Source of the DNA: Girardia tigrina
Lineage: Eukaryota > Platyhelminthes > Tricladida > Dugesiidae
Length of the DNA stretch: 33,432 nucleotides
NCBI GenBank assembly: GCA_001938485.1
Contig: MQRK01231044.1
Location: forward strand, 4,550-37,981
Direction: 5' to 3'
Below are positions 10,711-22,500 of this stretch, piece after piece. A program made the translations under genes and the position numbers. The notes beneath the pieces were generated by a model. The model saw nothing but the letters and a program-made list of their open reading frames with translations. It was not told the origin of the DNA and did not search any database. The number at the start of each line of letters is the position of its first letter. The first letter of the stretch is position 1.

Positions 10711-11295
10711 CACGGCTGCGGAGTCGGACTAAAATTGTCCGACTCCGATTCCGCCTCCAATAGTTTTAAAATTTCCGACTCCGACTCCAACTCCAACTTC
10801 GACTCCTCTTTTGGTCAATTTATATATATATATACAGTCGGCTATTTTTTCAGTTATTTTTAATTAAACAGAAACGTAAAAAAAGAAAAGACTTAATAAT
10901 TAACTTTCGAGGTACAAAAATATACATTTGTATATCAAATAAAAAAATATTTATTAATCTTGAAATAAAATTTTTTCTTTTTGAAATGCAATTGTTAATT
11001 TTTGAAATACAATGGTTAATTTTAAAAATTCAAATTTTCTTTTTTAAATAAAATTATTAAATTTTGAAACACAATAGTTAAAAATTTAATAAATAGAACA
11101 TGATAATTAATGATAAGACTAAATTATAATTAGTAACACTAAATTAAAAATAATTTTCAAAAAGTTTGCGGTTAAGAAATTAAAAAAATTGGTCGGAGTC
11201 GTAGTTGGTGTCAAGTTTCACGACTCCAACTCCAACTCCGACTTACTCAAAAATCCTTAAACTCCGACTCCTTGACTCGGACTCCGCAGCTCTGG
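10711..11295. mobile_element. hAT-type MITE with GCTGCGGAGTC(G/C)GA termini
   Basis: The left end reads CACGGCTGCGGAGTCGGA and the right end, reverse-complemented, reads CCAGAGCTGCGGAGTCCGA. Repeats of GACTCC(G/A)ACTCC lie inside each end, the common arrangement in arthropod hAT MITEs with GGAGTC-rich ends. Between them is about 400 bp of AT-rich filler with no gene. The flanks GTAAAAAT / TTAAAACG may be an eroded target duplication. Confidence 0.7.
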
Positions 11296-11336
11296 TTAAA
11301 ACGACTACAATCTATTTTTTAGTAGTAAGTTGGTTT

Positions 11337-12612
11337 TTACCACGTTTTTCTTAGCTTGGTTTCTTGTCTGTCTGTCTGGAACAAATCTTGCGATTGATTT
11401 TTCGACCACTTTCAGTCATCCAATTGAGCTGATTTTTTTATACAGACTTGCTTCCGATGACAATACAATATTTTAAAACATTTACTTTACGGATGTACGG
11501 AAAAAATCAATAAATTGAACAAATATTGTGAAAATCAAGTGATAATTAAGTGTAGAAGTATTAAAATTAGGTTTAAAAATTATTTTGAAATAAAACTTTG
11601 TTATTTGGTTTTATTATCATTTCTGTTATTCGAAATCAATCGAAAGATTTGAATTCCTAAATTGATAACTAAAAATAGTAAAATAATATTATTAATAAAA
11701 AAATTTTTTTATAAAAACAACCACGTTTTTCAAGCATTACCAATGCACTAAAAAGAGGAAAATAATTTTTTTTCTAGACGTGTGCGAAATTTTATAGCTC
11801 TTACTAAAAAGGATTGTTACTAAAAAGTAGTAAAGAGGAAATAGCAGTTACTAATAGGGTTGCCAGTTGAAACTTCGAAGAATACCGGAAAAAATTTAAA
11901 AATAAAACAACAAAAATTTATTTTCCATATATTTTTATTTATTATTTTTGGTTCTTATATTTTTCATTCTGCGATGTAGCTTTTAGCAGTTTTTTATTTT
12001 TAGAAAATATTTCTCTTATATTTTGGCATGTATAAGGAATATTAAAGAAGATACAAAGTTCACTTTTAAGTAAATTCAACGACATTCGATTACGTTCGTT
12101 GGTCCATAGATTTCCCATCACACTAAAAATCCTTATTATTTAATTTATCCCTTTATCACCAGCAGAAAACTTTGAATTAATACTTTAATGTTTTGTATTA
12201 AACCAAAATAAATTTTTCCATAGCCCACTACGATAAAAAAAATGACCATTTAGGAATGTTTATTTGTCCTTCAAAACTTTGAGCGACCAAAAAAATAAAA
12301 AAATACGAATACCTCATATTTGAAGATTGTGGAAATAAGCTTCGGGAGAAATACCGTCAAATGTAAGTCCGGTTTTTATAATTTTTTTATACCGAACAAC
12401 CAGTTGAATTAACGGACTGTCCGGTTCAAAACCGGACATCTGGCAACCTTAGTTACTAATAGCAGTAATTCAGAAATTCGTCCCACGTTTTTGGTTAGGT
12501 ATAAAATTTCTCACATGTCTAGAAAAAAATTATTTTCCTCTTTTTAGTACATTGGTAATGCTTGAAAAACGTGGTTGTTTTTATAACATTTTTTTTATTA
12601 ATAATATTATTT
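11337..12612. mobile_element. Composite foldback repeat (TTTTTACCACG ... AATAATATTATT)
   Basis: The element starts TTTTTACCACGTTTTT, with TCTG repeats and GGAACAAATCTTGCGATTGA, and ends TTATTAATAATATTATT. A second copy of the family is at 19963-20466. Inside, two arms of about 105 bp (11683-11790 and 12495-12612) are inverted copies around CAACCACGTTTTTCAAGCAT. Between the arms lies a separate hAT insertion. An exact 18-bp direct repeat, TTTAGTAGTAAGTTGGTT, flanks the whole unit (11318-11335 and 12610-12627). I cannot assign it to a named superfamily. Confidence 0.65.
11855..12451 (-). mobile_element. hAT element (597 bp) with transposase remnant and 8-bp TSD
   Basis: Ends TAGGGTTGCCAG and, reverse-complemented, TAAGGTTGCCAG are flanked by the perfect 8-bp duplication GTTACTAA (11847-11854 and 12452-12459). 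On the minus strand around 12060-12150 a frame reads MGNLWTNERNRMSLNLLKSEL, which resembles the C-terminal LWSxERNRLxxxxVxxxL helix of hAT transposases. The rest of the transposase is deleted. The element is nested in the foldback repeat. Confidence 0.8.
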
Positions 12613-12627
12613 AGTAGTAAGTTGGTT

Positions 12628-13812
12628 AAGTCACTTGCAATGTTCGATTGATGTTTGACAATATTTAATAATTGTAATGATAAAATAATCTGTTACACGA
12701 TTACACACGCGAAAAGGTACATTGGTGATGATTAGTGGTAACTGTTCAGTTCTGTGCTCGAGTTTCTAGCCTATTCTATGCGAATGTGTGTTAAGTTACT
12801 TTAAGTAAAATTTTTGCAATCCATCATTGAGGGGTGGGGTAATGCATGGCGAGGCCAAAGGGCCCATAGATCTTTAATCCGACTCTACCTGCACCGTATA
12901 AAGGATTTCTCTCTCTTAGTTATTCTCACAATTGTAATAACCAGAGTGATTCGCAAATGATCTTGGCGTTCATATAAACATATATCGTAATGAATAAACA
13001 TAATAAATCATCATACCCTTGTCGCTCTCTTTTTAACATATACAATTAAAAAACAAAATAATATAAATATACAGTAGAACATAGATAGACTGAGCAGAGG
13101 TTCAAATCGCTATGTAATCACGTTTTTCGATTTCGATATTTTACAATAATAATAAAGATTATAATAAGTTTACATAAATAATATAAAATATTAATAGATA
13201 TATAGTCGAAAATGTTATTAATTTTCATTTTTTCATGTTGGGAAAATGATTTTGGTGATAGATACTCAAAATATTACCGTGATGATTTTCAAAAAAAAAA
13301 CAGTCAAAACATTAATTAATCCGTGTTAATGTGATTCAATAAATGTTGATCAATTAAATAACTCAATCGATATAAATAACAGTAATTAAAGATCGCTTAA
13401 TTTAAATTCAAAATATCGAAATATTTTATATCTTACAAATACTTTACTTAAACAAAGTAGACTTTAAAGTGAATATTTCTTTCTGTAAGATTTCATTCCA
13501 TTGAATATCGAATATTATTATTATTTTGTAACTTTATATTAAGTTTTTTACTGATTTTTTCTCTCACCTTATACAAAAGCGTATTTAAATTTTTTTCACT
13601 ATCTAAAATGTTTTATTATTAATAATTATTTAAATTAGTTAAAAAAATACACAAAATTCGTTGTAAAAAAATATAAAAAAAATATAAAAAAAACAGTATC
13701 AAAATATGTTTGTTAAAATAACACTTTATTTTGTAAGTGGTAAATTTGTTTCTTGTTAACATCCTCAAAATACTCTTTGTATTGTGACTAGTATTAATTT
13801 GAATAAATACAA
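12628..13812. other. Intergenic DNA upstream of the CYLD-like gene
   Basis: This is mostly AT-rich with no supported gene. A GC-richer patch at 12830-12900 includes GGGGTGGGG and ends in a TATAAAGG box at about 12898 followed by a pyrimidine stretch. It could be a promoter element or a scrap of a repeat. The start codon of the CYLD-like gene is 0.9 kb downstream. Confidence 0.35.
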
Positions 13813-14137
13813 ATGTCTTCTACAGAATACTTCAGCGACCATGAAAGTGAAGTTCGTATCTCATTTAATTATTGTAATAATTGTATGAAATATTCATTTT
13901 TGTAGAGTTCTACCAATTGCAGTATATTAATTTATGAATGTAAATTAACTTTAATCATTAGATCACATAGTCGGTGCTCATTCGAGTGACGAACAGAATT
14001 CAAATAATGAGATCATATCAAAGATAGAATGTCCATTCTTAGTAAAAACGTCAAATAATGAATACGGAGTGGCTGTGATTAATATACAGAGAGAAAATGA
14101 CGAAAGTTATGGCGTTAGAATGAACGATGACAACCGA
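13813..14137 (+). CDS. CYLD: CYLD-like exons 1 and 2
   Basis: Exon 1 (13813-13846) starts at ATG and encodes [11 protein letters not shown] plus one base, ending at a GTGAAG donor. Exon 2 (13962-14137) opens after TCATTAG and ends at a consensus GTGAGT donor. Only this phase avoids stops in exon 2. The peptide is acidic and Ser/Asn-rich, then [13 protein letters not shown]; no domain is recognised. I chose this start because it is the only nearby ATG whose exon joins exon 2 in frame. An upstream non-coding exon is possible. Confidence 0.55.
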
Positions 14138-17100
14138 GTGAGTTGTTTGTTTGATTGTAATGGAGTTAGAGATTCATTACACAAGAATTACTAGTTTGAA
14201 TGGTTTTGACGTGGAACAGATGGAGCATCAATCATTTTATTTTTAAACTAGTAATTTTATAAGCTATCAGCGTAACAATGACTTAGATTTGATTTTCTCA
14301 GTTTTTATTAACATAAAAAATGTTAATTGTTGAATCTTTATTTTTTTTAAATTTAATTTTTTTAATTTTTAACTTTAAAATTGTTAATTTTTATTAAATA
14401 TTTTAATTGTTAATTTTTTATAATAATATACTGTATAAGCTCTAATAGGCCCAGCTTTCATTTTAGCCACCATCTTGGAATGCATGAGAAAGAAATTTTA
14501 ATCCAATCATTATCATTAAAACTCATTATGCGCCGCGGGGATTTTTAGAACTTATACGGTATATTTATTTTTATTGTAAGTAAAGGATGATTGAGCGCAA
14601 CCTACACAATTATATAAACGTATACTTTCTAATCATAAATAATTATACATTTATGCAATAAGTTATTACATTAATTTTATTTGTATATTTCATCCCCATT
14701 ATTATCTTAGTTGGTGCTGACAAATTCTCATTTAATGACATTTCACATCAGATCAATTGCGTATAATAATTTTGTTTATAGTTTATCCCATTATTTCTTA
14801 ATATTTAATTTTTCATATCTTTTTCAACTCATATCCATCTTTTTCTAATTATAGTTTTGAAGTGTATTTCAGGTTGATTATTAAATTAAATTTAATTAAT
14901 TAACTATAAGTCGCAACTTTTCATGAAATTATGAATAAAAAAACTTAAATATTAAAAATATTTTTCCACTTATAAACTTACAGATATTTATAAATAAAAT
15001 CAATTCTGTTGATTAAAATTTAATTTATTTCGCACAAACATATTTTCAATAATTCTTATTTTACAATTTTTACTTTATAATATTTTTATACTTCCTAATC
15101 ATAAATAAATTGACCATATTTTATAGGTATGATTATTGAACTTTGAATTATATTTTTTTGTCTGAAATATAATCTGTAATTTTAATTTTTTCGTAATATA
15201 AAATATTTATTTAACCCTTTGTGGTACCGTGGTTTTTTAAAATTATTTGTTTTTAAAGCCTTCCTTTTCAATCAGATTATTTCATCCTCCACCGACTGAC
15301 ATTCTAGTGCAAAGTATTTTTTATGAATAAATGATTTCATATTATATGGATGCATCTCCAATGATTATTGAAATAATTACCTTGAATAAATGCACCTAAA
15401 TTTACCGTTTGGATTTAAAAACTAATTTTGAAATAAAATTTTGATAATTACGAATTCTGTTTCAAAATTTGAAAACGATATAAACGCAATTATCAATTTT
15501 CATAAAATATATATTAGAAAAATTTCATTATTTATAATACTTTTTTGAATAGTGTACATTTTTATTAAAAATAATACAGAAAAAATGAAAATAAAAAAAA
15601 TTCCAGTGCGGAACAGCCTTATGCTGACAAGTCCAGAAACCAAATAACAATAAAAATAAAAATATTCATAAATAAAACATTTAATTTATTGATTTTAAAA
15701 ATGATAAATATGAATTAAAAACTTTTTTTGAGAATTTACCTAAAATTTTAATAATTTAGAATAAAGACAATTATCGAGAAATAGAAGATTTTGATTTTAT
15801 GGGTTTTATACTTCCATCTAAATCCGTCAAAAAGATAGAAGCAACCGTTGACTATCTTCCAGATTCCAAATATATTGATGATGCATCTGTTTTTTACACG
15901 GAATTCGATTTTTCAGAAACGGTACAGCCGAAATCATTTTGCAAATTCAGAAGCTCTGAGGAGACAGACAAATTAAAAATTGTTAAACGAGTCAAACTCA
16001 ATTTGGTCGAATGTTTACAAATTGAAAAAGTAATAACAATCATTCTTGAAACTTCAAATAAATTTTTTGTAGATCGGTTGCTGTAACAAAAAATATTTTG
16101 TTAAAATCGAAGACGTAAAAGTAATTGAGAATATGAGACGAGAATTGGAATACTACAATCATACCATTATTAAACCTCAATCCATTTTGAACATAGACAC
16201 TGGAAATGTTAATAAGTTTCGATTAAACGAACCTGTTCAATTCGAAGATGACCAAGATTCCAGTTTCCAAGGGAAATTGGTATGGACCGGTAAGGTTAAT
16301 GATGTCACAGCTTGCTTAGTCATTTTGGTAATACGCATTTTTGTGAGATTTGCAGTAATTGTTTTTGGTAGAATGATTATCAAGAACTCGAACCATATAC
16401 AATAAGTGGAACATTTCTGAATCAAACTCTTTTTGAAGGCGAAGAACGGGCTATTTTTGTCGGAGCTTCAGCAATTAATCATGGTAATTTGTAATTTTAA
16501 AGAAGAATAAATTACATTCAGACGTTATATCGTATCTAACTTGCAAGAAAACCGGATTGCAGGTTGTCGATCCAAAATATAAACATACAATTAAGAACGA
16601 GAATTTCACAGAGAAGCTGTTAATATTTTCTTTTAATTCAAAAAAAGTTTCGATGAAATTGAAATGGAAAGGATGCATCTACGCCCAGATGGCAGTTGGC
16701 TGTGAAATGGTTATTATAAATATATTATTTATAAATATATTATTATTATTTATTTATTTATTATTATAAATATATTATTTATTTATTTAATATATTTTTC
16801 AAGTGTTTACGTATTTAATTAATGTCTCTATATGATGGATCTCAGTATTACTTTTACCTGTTTCATTTCACAATTTCATGACAACCGGAGTCTTGAAGTT
16901 TTCTTGATTGATTCTAGTAAATAAAATTCGATCTCTTTAACTTCTATTCTCATCTGCTTGAAACTTTCGCTAAAGATGACTATTTGCACCAGAATTTTGA
17001 AAGAAGTCCCCTATGTCGCCTAACGAGTATCGATGTTTTCGAAAGGATATCGACGCTTTTCATCTAACATTCTTTTTTAACTCATTTCTTACTTATTGTT

Positions 17101-19528
17101 ATTTCTAAGAAACTTACATCTTTTTACCGGGTGAAATCGAAAACAGTCAAATACACATGGTGCCTTCAAGAAGTATCCAACCCAAGGTAAAAATTGTAAA
17201 AGCAAATTTTAGTTTTTTATTGATAAACTTCAATTCGGATGAAAATTTTTTTATGAAAAACAAAATTTGTCCATTAGAAATATATTTATTGACAATATAT
17301 TTTGACGGATCAACCGTTATCTTCAGGTCACTGATTAATCAAAAATTCTCAATAAGCTGGTTGAGACTACCGATTGAACACTGATTTCAGGGCAACGTGA
17401 CCTAATTAACAATGCTTCACACGACATTCTCCCAATAACTATCAAAATTCTTACACAGAATTTTGAAATTATCAATATTAATAACACATTTACGTTTTTT
17501 CAAATGTTCTGCAATACTACTCTTACTTTCTTTTTTTTGCATTTATATACAGGTGAATTAATCTGATTAATATTATTAACTGATTAATAATCAGTAACCT
17601 GAAGAGAATCTAGGAAAGTACGGTCCCAAATCTACATAGTGGGACATTACGATCCCCCATATATTTTTACACTGTAATGTAATCAGACATAAAATATATA
17701 ATAAAACGCAGAAGAGTCTGTTTAGAGACTAAAGAATTAAAATTGCACATATATAAAAAAATGTAAAAAAAGTTATAATTATAACGTTATGAATATAGTA
17801 ATTTTATTCGCTGTTTTTCCCGGGACTCTGTTCCTTATTTAAAAAAATAATCAGTTTAATTTACAATAATTTCAATAATTAGATAAAAGATGCCGTGGTT
17901 TAGGGTCTTGTCGATATTCTGAAAAGAGGAAACAATAATTAAAGAAATAAAAACTTACATTACAATAAATATATATACAAAATTAATTCATGTCCTGAAA
18001 TTGTCAAAATAAATATTTTTTTTTAAAAAAAGAAGCAAATTATAAAAGTAAATATACAGTATATTTACAATACAAGTATAAATTAATTTATTATACTGAG
18101 AACCTTAATTCTTCATCGAAGATAAGTTGTAGCTGACACCGCGTAAAAAAATCTAATTTATTTACATCTGCTGCATAACGTTCACAAAGTGTTCGGAGAC
18201 GTTCTTGCACACGTGCTGCAATAAGTGACCTTTTTCTTGCAGGTTCAGCTCCATCTAAAGTTTGTGCACGTAATGTCCTAGCATTTGATTCTAATTCTCG
18301 AAGATCTATAATTAAACGGTATATGTTAGGGTGATCGATACCTACCAGTATTCTAAATTTGTTTTTATTTCCTTCTACGAGGTTATTGGTCCTTTCCCCA
18401 TCCTCTAAAGTAACATCGTGAACATTCCAGATATTTGGTGGAAATAATGGGGGAATTCTTCTTAATGTATGTATTGTTGGGGTTCCAAAAAAAATATATA
18501 TAAATTTAATTTCAAAATCTAATAAAAATTTAAAATAATTCGTTGGTTAAAATTAATAATTTTTTGATTATTAAAATAGTATTTTTAATAAAATTTATAA
18601 ATATTTGTAAATATTTTGAGAATTGTTTTAGTTATTCAATTTTCAAGGTTAGGAAAAATTAGTATATAAGCAATAGTTATTTCAGTTACAATTCACAAAA
18701 ATTATTACTCAAAGAAGATTTAAAAGCCTGCATGTACGGTGTTAGAAGACAAAAGATCGGTACTAAAATATATTTAAATGAACTAAATCACAAACACACA
18801 TACATCAGTTATATACATAATAAATGGAGAGTCAAAGGTTAACTCTGTTCTCGACCCCGTAATTGTTATATAATACAAATTTAGAATTATTCTAAATTTG
18901 CTGATTGCGCAACATTTCATTTAATTAATTTAATTCTATAATATCTCACATACGGTAATTTTGATTTTTAATAATATTAGTTAAAATTCAAGTATCCTGT
19001 AAAGGAGAAAAGTTAGTTTATAAATTAAATTGATACATTACGAAAATATCAGTATCCTGTAAAGGAGAAGTTAAGTTTTAAATAAAATAGATTAGCATCG
19101 CTCGAACTAAAAAGTTGTTGTAACTGTTCAATCGAAGTTTGATCTTTGAATTGAAGTGTACTGAAAAAGTTAAATTTATATTTGTACTTCAATTGTTGTT
19201 TACAGAATAAATTATTATTAAAAGGTCTTGTTCATTCTTCATATATTATTGTTGGAAGAAACCTTTTGTTCATTTGGAGTCAGAATTAGTAGTTGATTAA
19301 AAATTTAAAATAAAACGAGATTTTGATTGTATACCCAACAGTATTCCATTTCTCATGACGTTCCTATACTTGCCAGTTACATATGTCGCATTTTTTTCAA
19401 CGTCAACAAAGTTAGATTAAGGCTTTCAGACAAAAAAAAACAATTTTCGTTTAACAAAATAATAATTGTTAATAAAATACAATTTTACACAATAATAATA
19501 ATTTCACAAAAACCTTTCTTTCAAAATC

Positions 19529-19586
<58 letters not shown>

Positions 19587-22500
19587 GTCGAAAGAGTCAA
19601 ACAATTCTTCACCTTCAGGTCTGATAACTCCTCTCAATGCACGTACACCTTCAGGAACATCTGTAACCGGAAGAAATGCTAAAGTAGGAATCATTTTTAC
19701 CTGGTTTCGGAACTCTTCATAGTCTTTATATAATGGAACTAAACCACAAGTCTGAACGCGCTTGAAATTATTCTACGACAAATGGAACAAACAGCCAACC
19801 AATTTTGTTCCAGCAAAAAAAACTTGCGTGATTGCTGTCATTGCCGCAGTTTCACAATCTATATGGATTTCTTGAGAGTCACAGCTACCAAATCCGTGAC
19901 GTACACAAATGGCGTTCAATTCTGAAAACATTTCAACATAAATATCATTAGTCTCGTTTTTTACCACGTTTTTATTAGCTTGCTTTCTTGTCTGTTTGTC
20001 TGTTTGTCTGTTTGTCTGTCTGGAACAAATCTTGCGATTGATTTTTTGACCACTTTCAGTCATCCAATTGAGCTGANNNNNNNNNNNNNNNNNNNNNNNN
20101 NNNNNNNNNNNNNNNNNNNNNNNNNNNNNNNNNNNNNNNNNNNNNNNNNNNNNNNNNNNNNNNNNNNNNNNNNNNNNNNNNNNNNNNNNNNNNNNNNNNN
20201 NNNNNNNNNNNNNNNNNNNNNNNNNNNNNNNNNNNNNNNNNNNNNNNNNNNNNNNNNNNNNNNNNNNNNNNNNNNNNNNNNNNNNNNNNNNNNNNNNNNN
20301 NNNNNNNNNNNNNNNNNNNNNNNNNNNNNNNNNNNNNNNNNNNNNNNNTAGGTATAAAATTTCTCAAATGTCTAGAAAAAAAATTATTTTCCTCTTTTTA
20401 GTGCATTGGTAATGCTTGAAAAACGTGGTTGTTTTTATAAAAAATTTTTTTTATTAATAATATTATTAAAATTGCAAATGCATTTGGAACGAGGTTACCT
20501 AAATCATCTGATAAAATAGTGTATACCTCTGAAAAACCTGGAGGCGAAACTTTGAACGTTCCGTCCATAAACCATACCTGTGCTCCAGCCAATGACTGCA
20601 GTCCTCTGTCTGTCGCAAAAATTAAAATTCGATTTTCAGCTTCATTGTCATACGCTAAAACCTGTTGTCCATCAAGCTCAGATAATCTCCATTCACCTTC
20701 AATCCTCAGGTTCGCTAAATCTTCGGGCTGTGACGGCAAATTTGCACTTCTGTTCCTTCTTAAGGATCTCTTCACAGAATCTTTAACCAGCTGACTTCTC
20801 GATTCGTCGCTTAACATGCTGCAACCTGCAGCATAAATTTTGCTGGGTCGGTCAAATGTTTCAACTGCACGACGTTTCATCTCAACTCGTGCTTTTGTTA
20901 TACTTACACTCGCAGGGTTCGGCGGGTGCGTATGTTCCCCTTGATCTAAAATATTTTTCTTTGCCAAATCTAAAACCAAAAATCCCTGGCAATTCCAAAA
21001 TTGGGTGCGATTAACGCACCTATATCTCACCCCAGCCTGAAGGTCCTTGTGGTATGAATACCCATCATTTAAAATTTTTTCTTTTCTTGACTGTCGCTAT
21101 TTTGAACGCGAGCTAATACTATTTTTTCATATATATTTTGCCTAATGTACGTCAGTTATGTTTTTCTCGTACCTGGTTCATATAGTCTAGAGTTTGTAAA
21201 TGTGAACTATAAATATTGTACCTTATTTCCCCATCGAAATGGTATCCTTATTTTAATCTTAACAAGCATATTTTTTAAAATCCAATTACAATATAATTTT
21301 TCTTCTTTGGTGCTTCTAAATTTTTAAACCCTATCAAAAACTTAAGAAAAATTTGAAATTTTACCAAAAAATAGTAACGGAGAACAGTTTTAACACCAAA
21401 ATGAGATAATATTGTTACACCAGACTAGTCTTTTTGACTTTTGAAATAACTTTTCAATTTCTGACACATGAAAGTTTTGATATGTCTTACAAAATATACA
21501 AATACATTTCTAGGAAAATATTCTTTGCCCATGTAAAGAAAATTCCAAAATTTTGAATATACGTTGAAGAATAATAATTTCTTGAAAGAACGAATTAAAG
21601 GCCGTTCATAAATTATGTCACACGAAAAAATGACCTTTTAGCCCCCTCCCCCTCTGTCACAAAATCTTAACCCCCCATCCCCCATTGTGACGTCACAAAA
21701 ATCGTTAAATTTCTTTTGAAGAAAAAATACTATAATTCACATTTTTAGTATATAAATATCATTTTTATTCAAAATTCTATATATTTTTCAAGTGTGTTTC
21801 AATATTAATCAATTGAATGATTATTACTATTACTTTGCTATTACTTTTTTGGCTTCTTTTTAGTGTTGATAATACGATTATGGTTGCTCTTACGATGAAT
21901 TTTTAACATTTCAAAAGAAGCGCAATATAAATTACAGTCTACACAGACTTGATTTGAAACAATTTAGCTGATAGAAGGATAATATGAGTTAGATAAAACG
22001 TTGTTTTAATAATTATTTGATTGTGTAATTGCGTGTCACATTTTTGAATTATTTAATAAATTTTATTGCAGATGACTGATTTTCTTACTGACAACCATGC
22101 CGAAATAAATGCAATTACCAGAGCGAAGCGAGAAGAACGACAGAAAATATTTTCCAATTTGCTACAGAAGACACAAGAGTTGTTGGTTCCTAAACCAACA
22201 TTTTTTGATGGCGTATCTAATAAGGCTGAAGTTTGGATTCAAACGACCAGGGATTTTGTAATTTTCAACCACGTGGAATTGAATTTTGCATTTGATATGT
22301 TACTGCAAGTGGATGCCAAGCAGTTATGGCAAGAATTCAGTAGCCACAGAGATAGTATTGCCAATGAAGAAGTAGAAAAATGGTTTTCCGCAATATTTGC
22401 TGACGTGTGGAAAGTTTGTGACAAAATGAAAGATTTGTCATCCGTTCAACAAAGAGCTGACGAGAAGTACCGAAGTTTTGAGATTAGAGTTCGGAAAATG

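Larger units (their letters stand above)
18091..21095 (-). pseudogene. FLYWCH-MULE transposase gene split into three pieces
   Basis: Piece 1 (about 21095-20467) begins after an acceptor-like GCGACAG and encodes a FLYWCH zinc finger ([17 protein letters not shown] ... FWNCQG ... GEHTHPP), then a basic linker and the MULE core start [20 protein letters not shown]. Piece 2 (19962-19341) has [29 protein letters not shown], the segment [20 protein letters not shown] and [18 protein letters not shown]. Piece 3 (18470-18091) has [34 protein letters not shown] and a stop at 18091. The splits come from a foldback repeat (19963-20466) and a solo LTR (18475-19340). A stop at 19773-19775 replaces the usual Gln after FHLS. 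Mutator-like elements of this type are common in arthropods; no MULE terminal repeats were found. Confidence 0.8.

Noticed and set aside
17131-17188. Exon-like segment [24 protein letters not shown]-type frame with AG and GTAAAA borders
   Set aside because: It looked like a CAP-Gly end, but its phase does not fit exon 6, and joining exon 6 directly to 27677 gives a much better CYLD match. It may be a relic exon.
17280-17400. Hammerhead ribozyme
   Set aside because: CTGAAGA and GAAA-like cores with a hairpin are present, but stems I and III could not be closed by eye, so it is kept only as a hint in a finding.
19980-20367. ORFs running through the N tract
   Set aside because: They exist only because N was translated as X.
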